64,000 bases of DNA from Kordia antarctica (GCF_009901525.1 NZ_CP019288.1:2323501-2387500), one strand, 5' to 3'; positions 1-8,217 are shown, counted from the first letter of the stretch. Made by a program: numbers and translations. The notes: a model not told the origin generated them from the letters alone.

Positions 1-249
1 ATCTGGTAAATAGAGTTTAATGCTTCAATCGTCAAAAGTTACTTCATCCAAATCTAGCTGGGCATGAAGTTTTATATTATTATTTTAATGACACTATTCA
101 TTTGACAGTACGAAAGATTTAATCTGCTTTGTTTTTTTACTCAGTTCTTTGTTGTCAGTAGTTTTTGTTTTTATCTGTCTAAGTCTGTAGAAGAAATATC
201 TTTCTTACCTTACTTAATTCACTAACCAATTCAATGGAGTTGAAGATTG
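1..249. other. Left-edge segment without a recognisable gene
   Basis: No open reading frame of useful length is visible on either strand. On the minus strand a short open stretch of about 18 codons ends at about base 37, with residues HAQLDLDEVTFDD before its stop. This has the look of a protein C-terminus, but stops close it off upstream, so it could be the tail of a decayed gene. Nothing else is recognised here. Confidence 0.3.
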
Positions 250-1419
250 CTAATTTTTAAGTTTAGTTTGAACACGTATTAACTGTCTTGAAAAGTAATT
301 TGTATCAGGAGAGTTTTGTTCTTTAGATAGATTTACTGCTGTTTGATGAGCTTTCAACGCTTTTTTTATTTCATTATTTTCTTCATAAGCATCACCTAAA
401 GCTTTATGAGCAATAGCCGATTGAGGATATTTTTTTATATTTTCTTCAAATAAATTGATTGCCATATCCGTTTGACCATCATCAAGTAATACATAGGCAA
501 CACGCCTTAATGTTCTATTAGGAATCTCTTTAGAAGTTTGATACTTATCAGCTCTATGTGAATAATAGGTTTTAAGAGCATTAAGCCCACCACGGTTTTT
601 GAAATCTTCATAACTACTGTATCTAGGAGATTGATAATCGGCAAATACTTTAGATAACCCTTCATACATAGTAAGATATGGAGTGGTCATATGTACTTGA
701 TTTTCTATAAAGTTATATTTCCAATCTAATGATTTAGGAGCTTCATTTTTTAAGATTTCTACAAACTTTTTAAGCGCATTTGTTGCACGTTCACCTTCTG
801 CCGCTTCATCTGCTAATGTAAAATAAAGAGATTTATTTAGTGCCTTTTCTGTTTTAAACAATTCATTAAACTTACCATGTAATTCAGAGTCTAAAATTTG
901 AATTACAGGACTTGCCGCTATATAATTATCAAACAACGAGGATTCTGTTGCCAAATAATTTAAGACAAATGCACCAGCCATAGAGTGACCAAAAATGGTT
1001 TTATGGTTTGTAGTGCGATAGTTTTTTTCAACAAACGGTATCACTTCATCTTTAATATACTGCTTAAATTTATCCCTCTCTCTGGCTAAATCTCTATTTC
1101 TTGTTCCTTGATTATTTGGAATAGCAACAATAATACTTTCTGGCATTCTTTCATTTTCAGCTAAAAGGGTGGACGCATTCGATGTATGTTGAAAATGATT
1201 GTCGCCATCTAAAACATAGATTACGGGATATTTCTTTTCTGAGTTTTTGTAATCATTTGGTAGGTGAATCAATAAATTGCGTTCTTCATTTAGGATAGAT
1301 GATTGAATCTTATGAAGGCTACCAATTTCTACTGTAACTGGCTCACTAACTATTTCTTGTTGTGCTTGAGTAGTAGTTAAAAATAGGATTACTAATATTC
1401 CTGTAATGATTTTTTTCAT
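250..1419 (-). CDS. Secreted alpha/beta-hydrolase (putative esterase) with C-terminal TPR
   Basis: The 389-residue protein starts with a Sec signal peptide ending near TTTQAQ (residues 1-20). Residues 40-280 match the putative esterase family (esterase D / enterochelin-esterase type), with the nucleophile elbow GHSMAG at 144-149 (Ser146) and a DGD motif near 71. The last 90 residues contain TPR-like helices (pattern AHKALGDAYEENNEIKKAL). Such proteins hydrolyse ester bonds in the periplasm or outside the cell; the substrate cannot be told. It lies downstream of the HMA-AraC regulator on the same strand with about 200 bp between, so it may be a separate unit. Family assignment is firm; a role in metal resistance is not shown. 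Confidence 0.8.
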   Translation of the reverse strand: MKKIITGILVILFLTTTQAQQEIVSEPVTVEIGSLHKIQSSILNEERNLLIHLPNDYKNSEKKYPVIYVLDGDNHFQHTSNASTLLAENERMPESIIVAIPNNQGTRNRDLARERDKFKQYIKDEVIPFVEKNYRTTNHKTIFGHSMAGAFVLNYLATESSLFDNYIAASPVIQILDSELHGKFNELFKTEKALNKSLYFTLADEAAEGERATNALKKFVEILKNEAPKSLDWKYNFIENQVHMTTPYLTMYEGLSKVFADYQSPRYSSYEDFKNRGGLNALKTYYSHRADKYQTSKEIPNRTLRRVAYVLLDDGQTDMAINLFEENIKKYPQSAIAHKALGDAYEENNEIKKALKAHQTAVNLSKEQNSPDTNYFSRQLIRVQTKLKN

Positions 1420-1430
1420 TTTAATGATTG

Positions 1431-1526
1431 TTTAAATTTTAATTAAAAGTAGAATAACCTTATACAATTTAATAGAGGTATATGCTATCTCAAGTTGTTC
1501 CAAAATATTGGACACTACAAATTTCA
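1431..1526 (-). pseudogene. Decayed remnant of an HMA domain
   Basis: Read on the minus strand, this stretch encodes VSNILEQLEIAYTSIKLYKV and ends at a stop near 1431. The intact HMA-AraC gene just upstream (1623-2189) encodes VSNILEELNIPYSTVKLGEV at the equivalent place. The match covers about 20 residues of the HMA fold after the metal-binding loop, and the CxxC loop itself is lost. The simplest reading is a partial tandem duplication of the regulator's first domain that has decayed. The similarity is seen directly; the duplication is inferred. Confidence 0.6.
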
Positions 1527-1546
1527 GAACTTTTAGCGAAGAACGT

Positions 1547-1609
1547 GTTATGGAATATACCGAAAGAGTTATAGAATATGCCGAAGGAGTTATAGAGTCT
1601 TCCGTTGTA
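1547..1609. repeat. Three tandem 21-bp direct repeats
   Basis: Units at 1547-1567 and 1568-1588 differ at only 3 of 21 positions (core GTTATrGAATATrCCGAArGA); a third unit at 1589-1609 keeps only its first half. The array lies between the stop of the HMA-AraC regulator and the HMA remnant. A 21-bp period is two DNA turns, the spacing AraC-family proteins often use for direct half-sites, so it could be an operator. That is inference; it may be only a small tandem duplication. Confidence 0.55.
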
Positions 1610-1622
1610 AAACTTATCTGCT

Positions 1623-2189
1623 CTAAATTTCATCCAACGATTTACGATTTCTATCAATAGATTTCTTAAAGTGCGTTGGCGTCATTCCAGTTACTTTTTT
1701 AAATTGGTTGCTCAAATAGGCAACGCTACTATAATTCAACTTATAGGCTATTTCACTTAAAGTTAACTCGTCATAGACTATCAGTTCTTTAACGCGTTCA
1801 ATCTTCTGATTTATAATATATTCCTCAAATGTGATACTTTCAACCGATGAGAAAAGTGAGCTTAAATATTTGTAATCTAGGTTGAGTTCATTACTTATGA
1901 CGTCTGCCCATACTATATCAGTTTCTTCATTTGAATGGTGTATTCTATTTACAACCAAATTCTTCATTTGCTCAATTAACTGACTTTTACGATTATTAAT
2001 TAAACTAAAACCAGCATCTCGAAGTTTTTGGGACAATGCCTCTTTGTGCGTTTCATTAGGTTTTGAAACCAACTTTACTTCACCCAATTTAACAGTGCTA
2101 TATGGAATGTTCAATTCTTCCAAAATATTAGATACTGCAGATATGCATCTTGGGCATACCATGTTTTTTATATGGATAATCTCATTCAT
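1623..2189 (-). CDS. HMA-domain/AraC-type HTH fusion regulator (putative copper sensor)
   Basis: This 188-residue protein joins two modules. Residues 1-65 look like a heavy-metal-associated (ferredoxin-like) domain with MVCPRC, giving metal ligands Cys12 and Cys15. Residues 90-180 form an AraC-type double helix-turn-helix, with the typical LTLSEIAYKLNYSSVAYLSN recognition region followed by QFKKVTGMTP. AraC proteins normally carry a cupin or other sugar-type sensor; here a metallochaperone-like domain takes that place, so it likely senses Cu(I) or a similar soft metal. It is the last gene of the metal-efflux unit, 12 bp after a small membrane protein gene. A paralogue sits at 18447-19028. The architecture is clear; the ligand and targets are inferred. 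Confidence 0.75.
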   Translation of the reverse strand: MNEIIHIKNMVCPRCISAVSNILEELNIPYSTVKLGEVKLVSKPNETHKEALSQKLRDAGFSLINNRKSQLIEQMKNLVVNRIHHSNEETDIVWADVISNELNLDYKYLSSLFSSVESITFEEYIINQKIERVKELIVYDELTLSEIAYKLNYSSVAYLSNQFKKVTGMTPTHFKKSIDRNRKSLDEI

Positions 2190-2201
2190 ACTTTATTTGC
2201 T

Positions 2202-2381
2202 TCAAAACAATGTTAATTCAGATTTGGATAGAGAATAATAAACAGCTGCTATAGCTGCAACCACAAAAATCATTACTATTACAATTAAAGCTATGACTTT
2301 ATCTTTTCTTGTAATAGCACTTTTAGGCTGCTGTTTATTTCTCTCACTTTTCCTTCTATTTCTTCTACTTTCACTCATCAT
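2202..2381 (-). CDS. Small single-pass membrane protein, 59 residues
   Basis: This short frame begins at ATG 2381 (a second Met follows). It encodes a very basic N-terminus rich in Arg, Lys and Asn (residues 1-28), one transmembrane segment (about 29-49, IALIVIVMIFVVAAIAAVYY) and a short polar tail. The positive-inside rule puts the N-terminus in the cytoplasm. It fits neatly between the CusB-like gene (57 bp upstream) and the HMA-AraC gene (12 bp downstream), which supports co-transcription. No family is recognised, and its function is unknown. Confidence 0.55.
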   Translation of the reverse strand: MMSESRRNRRKSERNKQQPKSAITRKDKVIALIVIVMIFVVAAIAAVYYSLSKSELTLF

Positions 2382-2437
2382 CTCTACTATCTTTAATGGA
2401 TTAGAGCTTGAAGAACTTTAGTCCTGTTATAATCTAA

Positions 2438-4240
2438 TTATTCTATTGTATCTCTAACCTCACCACATTTCAACATTGCATCTCCGTAATATGGATTACG
2501 GATTTCTTTTTCTAAACTCAACCAATAAGCACCTTTGTTATTATCAGCCATTGGGCAAAACTCGCTATACACTTTTTGATTAATCCCGAAAAGCTGTATA
2601 CTACTTATCATATGAGCAGAAAGATGCTTGAAATGTCCTCTTTGTGTTGCAATTTCCGAACTGTTCTCAATAGCACTGGCAGCCGTTTTTAATTCTTTCT
2701 CAATGGTCATCCAATGATTATGTGCTTTTTCATTGGATAGTAGTTTCATATCTACTTTTGCTAAATTTTGACCTATTTTTTTCGCAGCTATTTGTGCTTC
2801 ATTATTATTATCATTGACTAGAGCATCTTTTAAAAGAATATAATCGTCAAAAACCTGTTTCAACTGATTTTGAAATTTGTTTGAAACTACTATCCTTTCT
2901 TTCATCTCTGAATGATTAGTTTTATCCGTTTTATTTCCAGAATCACCATCTTGCATACCTAGATGTCCTTCGTGTCCTGTCGTAGTTTTGCCTCCTTCAG
3001 CATTCATCATACTTTTTTTACCCTGTAACTGTGCAGCTGCATCTACTGTAAATGTGCCATTGGTTACAACTTCGTCACCATTTTCTAAACCTTCAAGAAT
3101 GGTATAAGTATCTCCATTGGCATTGCCCAATAAGACTTCTCTCATTTCAAAAACAGACTCATTTGGTTTTGTTTTAATATAAACCACAGAGCGTTCTCCT
3201 GTCCACATCACAGCAGTAGCTGGAACCGTAACAGTACTATTAGAATTTGATTGAATACCTTCAACCTTTCCTTCAACAAACATTCCTGGTTTAAACTTAT
3301 CACTTTTGTTATTAAGCACAGTTCTTATCACGATAGTTCTGGTTGCAGAATTTAATAATGGATCTATAAATGAAATTTTTGCGTCAAAAACTTCATTGCG
3401 GTAGGCGTTTGTGTTGACTTTAATAGTTTGCCCTTTTTTTAATAAAGCAATTTGATTTTCATACGCATCAAATTCTGCCCAAACCGTATTGAAATTAGCA
3501 ATTTTATATAAGGGTTGCCCTTGTTTTACATAATCACCTTCTTCAACCATTTTATTAGTTACTGTACCAGAAACCGTCGCAAATACAGGAAAATTCTCTT
3601 GTATTTTTCCAGCAGACTCAATAGCATTAATTTGCTTTTCTGAAAGTTTCCAAAGTTTAAGCTTGTTTCTTACAGCCTTATAAAGTTCAGGTTGTGATTC
3701 TTTTAGAGATGAAGCTGTTAGTAGTTCTTGCTGTGCAGCAACTAACTCTGGTGAATAAATGGTTGCCAAACGTTGACCAGCACTAACACGTTCTCCAGTA
3801 GAATTAACATATAGTTTTTCAATTCTTCCACCAAAATAGGTCACCTGAACTGCATTGGATTCTTCGTTAGTCATAATTTTACCCGATAGCTTTAAAGAAT
3901 TATCACCCACTTGTCCTTGTTCCACAACAGATGTTTGAATGTTAGCCAAAGCCATCGCATTTTCGGTCATTTTAATTTCGTTAGCATTAAGACCTTCTGC
4001 TCCAGTTTCAGCTGGTATTAAATCCATCCCACAAATAGGACAATCACCAGGTTCTTCTCTCATAATTTGAGGGTGCATAGAACAGGTCCACATTTGGTTA
4101 GAAACAATTTCTACTGAATGTTCGTGGCTATCCGTGATCTTATTTGTCGCAATATCAGCAGAACCTCCACCAAATAATAGAAAGCCGCCTAACAGGCCAA
4201 CAATCAACGCAACACCTATATAAATGATGTTTTTATTCAT
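2438..4240 (-). CDS. cusB: CusB-type RND periplasmic adaptor with HMBD and DUF3347 domains
   Basis: This is the membrane-fusion protein of a tripartite heavy-metal efflux pump, linking the CusA-like transporter to the TolC channel. The 600 residues show an N-terminal membrane anchor (5-25) and a heavy-metal-binding domain at about 50-77 (WTCSMHP...CPICGM). A barrel-sandwich/beta-barrel adaptor core spans about 110-415. A His-rich linker follows (residues 417-445), then a C-terminal DUF3347 domain (about 447-600, ending NPYYGDAMLKCGEV). Classic E. coli CusB is about 400 residues, so the extra length comes from the added metal-binding modules. It lies 14 bp downstream of a PepSY protein gene, but about 7 kb from cusA and cusC. 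Assignment is firm. Confidence 0.93.
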   Translation of the reverse strand: MNKNIIYIGVALIVGLLGGFLLFGGGSADIATNKITDSHEHSVEIVSNQMWTCSMHPQIMREEPGDCPICGMDLIPAETGAEGLNANEIKMTENAMALANIQTSVVEQGQVGDNSLKLSGKIMTNEESNAVQVTYFGGRIEKLYVNSTGERVSAGQRLATIYSPELVAAQQELLTASSLKESQPELYKAVRNKLKLWKLSEKQINAIESAGKIQENFPVFATVSGTVTNKMVEEGDYVKQGQPLYKIANFNTVWAEFDAYENQIALLKKGQTIKVNTNAYRNEVFDAKISFIDPLLNSATRTIVIRTVLNNKSDKFKPGMFVEGKVEGIQSNSNSTVTVPATAVMWTGERSVVYIKTKPNESVFEMREVLLGNANGDTYTILEGLENGDEVVTNGTFTVDAAAQLQGKKSMMNAEGGKTTTGHEGHLGMQDGDSGNKTDKTNHSEMKERIVVSNKFQNQLKQVFDDYILLKDALVNDNNNEAQIAAKKIGQNLAKVDMKLLSNEKAHNHWMTIEKELKTAASAIENSSEIATQRGHFKHLSAHMISSIQLFGINQKVYSEFCPMADNNKGAYWLSLEKEIRNPYYGDAMLKCGEVRDTIE

Positions 4241-4254
4241 AATATTTTGTTTTA

Positions 4255-4962
4255 CTATCTTTTCTTTTTATTTATTTTTCTAATCGTTGGTGATGATGTA
4301 TACCAAAGTAAAAAACCGCTTAATACTGTTATTAGACCTAGTAACGAGAATATTCTTAAAACGATGGTGTTAAAATTATCTCTGCCTTCATAGTCCATAG
4401 TATGTGTCATCCATAAAAAGTCGAACCAACGCCAACTGCGGTGTCTTACGGTTTGAAATTTCCCATCATTTACAGACACATAGGCTTTTATAGCTTCATC
4501 ATTTGCATACGATATTACATAGGCGGGTAATAGCTTTTCACGATACTCGTGTTGTTTGCCTACTTCTGTGATGCGCTCCACATTTACGATTTGCAATTCC
4601 TTTTTCATATACTGCTTTGCCACATATATTGCTTCTTCTTCGGTTATTTCTGATTTTAATTTTCCGTTTAAAGCGTTGTAAAGCTGTTTTTTATTTATCC
4701 AATAATGAGGTACATTATCTATATCTCTTATTTCTATTGCCCTGATTCCTTCTTGCACGTTAAGTTGAGAAGGGCTTAAAAGGTTTTGAAAGGCTTTTGG
4801 TTGGTATTGTAAATTCTTAAACTGGTCACCGTGGATGTCATCAATATCCGTCCAACTAAAATACAAGCCACTAATCGTCCACATCAAGAATTGAATACCG
4901 ATGAAAAGACCTAAATACCTATGTGTCTTTCTAATTTTAAGTGCTGTTTTTCTACCTACCAT
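4255..4962 (-). CDS. PepSY-domain membrane protein
   Basis: The 235-residue protein has a transmembrane helix at about 16-36, a soluble region (about 40-190) with two PepSY-like segments (one contains EEAIYVAKQYMKKEL), and a second helix near 205-227. This is the layout of PepSY-associated TM proteins, often found with metal or redox systems. HRSWRWFDFLWMTHTMDY is a typical conserved stretch before the last helix. It lies between the NTF2-like gene (6 bp away) and the CusB-type adaptor (14 bp away), pointing to a shared transcript. The biochemical role is unknown. Confidence 0.8.
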   Translation of the reverse strand: MVGRKTALKIRKTHRYLGLFIGIQFLMWTISGLYFSWTDIDDIHGDQFKNLQYQPKAFQNLLSPSQLNVQEGIRAIEIRDIDNVPHYWINKKQLYNALNGKLKSEITEEEAIYVAKQYMKKELQIVNVERITEVGKQHEYREKLLPAYVISYANDEAIKAYVSVNDGKFQTVRHRSWRWFDFLWMTHTMDYEGRDNFNTIVLRIFSLLGLITVLSGFLLWYTSSPTIRKINKKKR

Positions 4963-4968
4963 TAGTAA

Positions 4969-5448
4969 TTATTTTTTATTTCTTGATGACGAATGCGTTT
5001 TAATTATTTGCCACTTACCGTCTATCTTTTTTATAATTGAAGTAGCCACTCCTTTTTTAATAATTGTTCTACTTTTTCCTTTCTCATTGGGATTGAGAAC
5101 AATGGTATAAACATAGGTTTCTGTAGTAAACGCATAAATGCCATCTACCTCAACATCGATTTCATAATCTGAAAATGTGAAACTTTTAAAATGTCCTAAT
5201 TCTGGACCTAAATGATGCTCTATATAATGTGCATAAGAACCTTCTACACCTCCAGATTCAAAGACTTCTGAATTTTCGGAAAATAATTCGAATGTGCCTT
5301 CGGTTGTTAAGTTTTGCAGGGCATCTTTGTATGATTTCATTACTTTTAGGACAGCTTCCTTTTCAGAAGTTTCAATGTTCTGTGCATTGGTAAAGTTGAC
5401 TGTTGTAATGAAAACAGTTACTATTGTAATTAATTTAAGTACTTTCAT
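4969..5448 (-). CDS. Secreted NTF2-like (SnoaL/DUF4440-type) protein
   Basis: Start 5448 is preferred over an upstream Met at 5502, because it gives a clean signal peptide (MKVLKLITIVTVFITTVNFTNAQ region) and avoids overlapping the ion-channel gene that stops at 5468. The mature part (about 137 residues) has the cone-fold pattern of NTF2-like proteins: an N-terminal helix (EKEAVLKVMKSYKDALQ) and strands ending in a DGKWQIIKTHSS motif. Members of this superfamily bind small ligands or act as enzymes; no catalytic residues can be assigned here. It lies in the minus-strand metal unit. Confidence 0.75.
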   Translation of the reverse strand: MKVLKLITIVTVFITTVNFTNAQNIETSEKEAVLKVMKSYKDALQNLTTEGTFELFSENSEVFESGGVEGSYAHYIEHHLGPELGHFKSFTFSDYEIDVEVDGIYAFTTETYVYTIVLNPNEKGKSRTIIKKGVATSIIKKIDGKWQIIKTHSSSRNKK

Positions 5449-5467
5449 AGTTATAGTTTTAAAAGGG

Positions 5468-6025
5468 TTATTTGTCAACGTGTATTCTATTAATATTTGC
5501 AATTCCGAAGACCAAAACGAAAAAGCTTAAAAAGACTTCCAACATTACTATTATTTTTCCAGGAACAGAGATTGGTACGATGTCTCCAAAACCAACGGAA
5601 GAAAACGTGATTAAACTGAAATATAAAAATTCGAAAAATTGTCTAAAAAAGGAATCATTTTCTATGAGTGATGTTTTAAAACTATCAAAATCCGTGATAT
5701 AAAGAGCGTGATAATCAAATGAGAACGACAGCACGATTAAGAGAATTAAAACTCCAAAAAGTGTTAGTATGTGAGTAAGTTTATGGCTTTCGCCAATTAT
5801 TTTACTTAATTGTATAAAAGTTAGCCGAACAATAAATATTGTTTTGATAATGGCAAAAAGAACGATTAAAATAGGCAGAAATAAGCTATTAGAATTTCCG
5901 TTAGCCCATAGTGTATAACTTAATGATAGTACAGTGATTACACCTGCAGTAAGCAATACCTTTTTTAACAGTTGTTTATAAAAACCTGTGTTTTTAAATG
6001 TTTCCGTTGTGTTCTCTATTCCCAT
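5468..6025 (-). CDS. Two-TM potassium-channel-like protein
   Basis: The 185-residue protein has four hydrophobic segments, with the last two flanking a pore loop TFSSVGFGDIVP. This is the K+ selectivity-filter signature (TVGYGD type, here SVGFGD). It is likely a pore-forming membrane protein of the ion_trans_2 family. It starts 14 bp after the stop of a 44-residue Cys-rich membrane protein and ends about 20 bp before the NTF2-like gene. An ion channel in a copper operon is unusual; it could compensate charge during metal stress, but this is conjecture. Confidence 0.8.
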   Translation of the reverse strand: MGIENTTETFKNTGFYKQLLKKVLLTAGVITVLSLSYTLWANGNSNSLFLPILIVLFAIIKTIFIVRLTFIQLSKIIGESHKLTHILTLFGVLILLIVLSFSFDYHALYITDFDSFKTSLIENDSFFRQFFEFLYFSLITFSSVGFGDIVPISVPGKIIVMLEVFLSFFVLVFGIANINRIHVDK

Positions 6026-6039
6026 TTTAACTTATTCTT

Positions 6040-6174
6040 TTAACTGAATAATTGCAGTACCAAAGCTCCGCCAACTATTAGGGTTATAATTATATAGACG
6101 ACATAATTAATCCATTTTTTAACAACAGATTTTTCTGTTGTATGTTGACAACCATCTTTGCAACATTCTTTCAT
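6040..6174 (-). CDS. Small Cys-rich single-pass membrane protein, 44 residues
   Basis: The frame from ATG 6174 to TAA 6040 encodes MKECCKDGCQH at its N-terminus, giving three Cys and one His in eleven residues, then a transmembrane helix (about 22-42). The Cys cluster looks like a soft-metal-binding site placed just before the membrane. It is the first gene ahead of the ion channel (14 bp gap), so it probably opens this sub-operon. No named family is recognised. The short length makes this less certain than longer genes, but the residue composition is not what chance would give. Confidence 0.6.
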   Translation of the reverse strand: MKECCKDGCQHTTEKSVVKKWINYVVYIIITLIVGGALVLQLFS

Positions 6175-6580
6175 TATTTTAGTTAAATCAAATTAGTATT
6201 CTACTTAGTTATAGTTCCATCATTAAATAGCACTTGAAAATGAGAGTTAAATTCTATCCATCAATCAAAAAATATATTCTCCTCTCAAAATCAAGTACTC
6301 TTCCAATAAATTTCTCTTTTTCAAAAGTTCTTATTTTCCTGACATAGAAAGAGATATATTATTATTCTTAAGGATTTAATACTTCTCCTTTGCACAGGCT
6401 GCTATTAATCAAATCAACTTTTCTTTTTCAAATATCTTGTGCCTGACACGGGAAGAAATTAACGCTAACCATCAACATTGTTTTCCTTCCCACGACAGGA
6501 CTTAAGCACTATTCAGATATCCTAACCTTTTGTTAACTAGCAAACCAGAGCCAATTAAAAGATTTTAAGGAAAGGATTAT
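6175..6580. other. 406-bp gene-free region with repeats and a hairpin
   Basis: Two imperfect direct repeats about 104 bp apart each contain CTTTTTCAAA followed about 15 bp later by CCTGACAyrGrAAG (near 6318-6354 and 6423-6458). The second copy also pairs with an inverted copy at 6483-6499 (CTTCCCACGACAGG), forming a long imperfect stem that could terminate the transcript of the DUF3347 gene ending at 6581. The promoter for the small membrane protein/ion channel unit must lie near 6180-6250, but no convincing consensus is visible. Confidence 0.4.
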
Positions 6581-7117
6581 CTAATTAATAGTCTTTTGAA
6601 CTTTTCCACATTTAAGCATTTTGCTTCCGTAATATGGATTTCTCACATTTTTACTTGTACTTAACCACGCACTGCCTTTATCATACATTGGGCAAAACTG
6701 TTCGTAAAGTGTACTTTTTGTTCCTGTAATGGCAACCATATCTGAAACATCTTTACTTAATGTTTTAAAGTGTTCTCTTTGATGGTCTAAAGGACTTTTT
6801 ACAATATGTTCTGCGTGCTCTGTTGCATCAACAATAATGTCAGCCAATTCTTTTTGCTCTTCTGTTGTATAGCTTGACTTGTCAAATGCTTTCAACGAAG
6901 CTTCTAATTTTGATCCTGCTTGTGCTGCCTTTTTAGAATCATCTGCAACCAGCGCATCTTTTAACATAAAATAATCTGCAAGAATTGCTTCTGCCTTGGA
7001 ATCGTTCATTTTGTCCATGTTCATTTTACTGTGATCCATCTTATCTTTTTCTTGTGCATTGGTAAAAGAAACTGCTAACAATAGCATTGCTACTATACTC
7101 ATTTTTAAATTTTTCAT
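6581..7117 (-). CDS. Secreted DUF3347 protein with Met/His-rich linker
   Basis: The 178-residue protein has a signal peptide cut near VSFTNA (about 21). A short Met/His/Asp-rich stretch ([13 protein letters not shown]) follows, then a DUF3347 domain filling residues 40-178, with [15 protein letters not shown] and [14 protein letters not shown] near the end. DUF3347 occurs in periplasmic copper systems of Bacteroidota and is often fused to CusB; its likely role is periplasmic metal binding. A close paralogue lies at 7596-8177 and a third copy is fused to the adaptor at 2438-4240. The family call is firm; the metal-binding role is inferred. Confidence 0.85.
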   Translation of the reverse strand: MKNLKMSIVAMLLLAVSFTNAQEKDKMDHSKMNMDKMNDSKAEAILADYFMLKDALVADDSKKAAQAGSKLEASLKAFDKSSYTTEEQKELADIIVDATEHAEHIVKSPLDHQREHFKTLSKDVSDMVAITGTKSTLYEQFCPMYDKGSAWLSTSKNVRNPYYGSKMLKCGKVQKTIN

Positions 7118-7142
7118 TGTTTTTATATTTAATTATTGTTGT

Positions 7143-7595
7143 TTATATACTATCTTTTAATTGAGTCATCCATTGAATCATTTCCTGCTTTTCAATATCT
7201 GAAAACGCAGCATCACCATGAATAAATGTGTAAGAGTTCATAGGCATTTTGCCACTTTCAATTTGCTTAATAATAGATCTTAACTTGCTCTTTTTTCTAC
7301 GATTTGATAATGAATCCCACTCATTGAAATTCAATTCAGCTTTACCTTCTTTGATATGACCTTCTAAAAACCAAGCCACAGGCTGGACTTTATTATACCA
7401 AGGATATTTCGTGTTGTTACTGTGGCAATCATAGCAGGATACTTGCACCATTTTTTTGATATTATTTGGAACATTGTTGACCAACATAAAATCGGTTTTT
7501 GGAATACTATCGCTTTGGTTACGCTCTGTAGGTACAAATTGTATACCCACAAGAACGACCAATGCTATAATTGCTATGATTTTTATAATCTTCAT
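7143..7595 (-). CDS. Haem-binding domain protein (CxxCH)
   Basis: The 150-residue protein has an N-terminal membrane anchor/signal (residues 4-20) and a single c-type haem motif CYDCHSN at about 54-60, followed by KYPWYNKVQPV. This is the signature of the Bacteroidota haem_bd family, close to cytochrome-c-like sensors and electron carriers. It sits between two DUF3347 genes, abutting 7596, and next to a multicopper oxidase. It may carry electrons to or from that oxidase, or serve a redox step in copper detoxification. The family is clear; the partner is inferred. Confidence 0.85.
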   Translation of the reverse strand: MKIIKIIAIIALVVLVGIQFVPTERNQSDSIPKTDFMLVNNVPNNIKKMVQVSCYDCHSNNTKYPWYNKVQPVAWFLEGHIKEGKAELNFNEWDSLSNRRKKSKLRSIIKQIESGKMPMNSYTFIHGDAAFSDIEKQEMIQWMTQLKDSI

Positions 7596-8177
7596 TTAGT
7601 TGATTTCCCTTTGTACTTTACCACACTTCAACATTTGGCTACCATAATATGGGTTACGTACTTCCTCTTTCATACTTAACCAAGCAGTTCCTCCATCGTA
7701 CATTGGGCAATATTGCTCATATAATGTATTTGAAGTACCTGTAATTGCAACCATTTCTGTAATATCTTTACTTAATACTTTAAAATGTTCACGTTGGTGA
7801 TTGATATCGCTTTCAGAAATATGTTCTGCATGTTCTACAGCATCTTCTATGATATCCTTTAATTCCGTTTTTTGTGAATCCGTATATGTTGAAATATCAA
7901 GATTGCCTAAACTTTTTGCTAACGCAGCACCAAATTCCTTTGCCTTTTTATTATCATCACCTACCAAAACATCTTTTAGGTTGAAATAATCTTTTAGGAC
8001 AGCTTCTGCTTTTCCATCTTCATTGGTGTTCATTGCCATTTCTTTTTTCTCGCCTTCGTGATTCATTTCTGTATTCGATTCGCTATTCACTTGCGCTTTC
8101 TTTTTATCTTTACAAGACATTGCTGCTAGACTCGTGAAAGCCACTGCTAAAATTGTTATTGTTTTTAAGTATTTCAT
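7596..8177 (-). CDS. DUF3347 lipoprotein
   Basis: The 193-residue protein begins with a lipoprotein signal (LAAMSC, Cys22), then a charged linker rich in Lys, Glu and Asn, then a DUF3347 domain (about 55-193) very like the copy at 6581-7117 (shared [15 protein letters not shown] and [14 protein letters not shown]). Lipidation suggests it is held at the inner or outer membrane while its paralogue is soluble in the periplasm. It directly abuts the haem-binding gene and lies 40 bp after the multicopper oxidase, so all four were probably co-transcribed. Confidence 0.87.
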   Translation of the reverse strand: MKYLKTITILAVAFTSLAAMSCKDKKKAQVNSESNTEMNHEGEKKEMAMNTNEDGKAEAVLKDYFNLKDVLVGDDNKKAKEFGAALAKSLGNLDISTYTDSQKTELKDIIEDAVEHAEHISESDINHQREHFKVLSKDITEMVAITGTSNTLYEQYCPMYDGGTAWLSMKEEVRNPYYGSQMLKCGKVQREIN

Positions 8178-8217
8178 TTTTTTGTTATTTAGGTATTATT
8201 ATTAATTTTTGTTTGTG

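Noticed and set aside
1547-1609. Possible CRISPR-like repeats
   Set aside because: The units abut without spacers and no cas genes are present; this is a plain tandem repeat.
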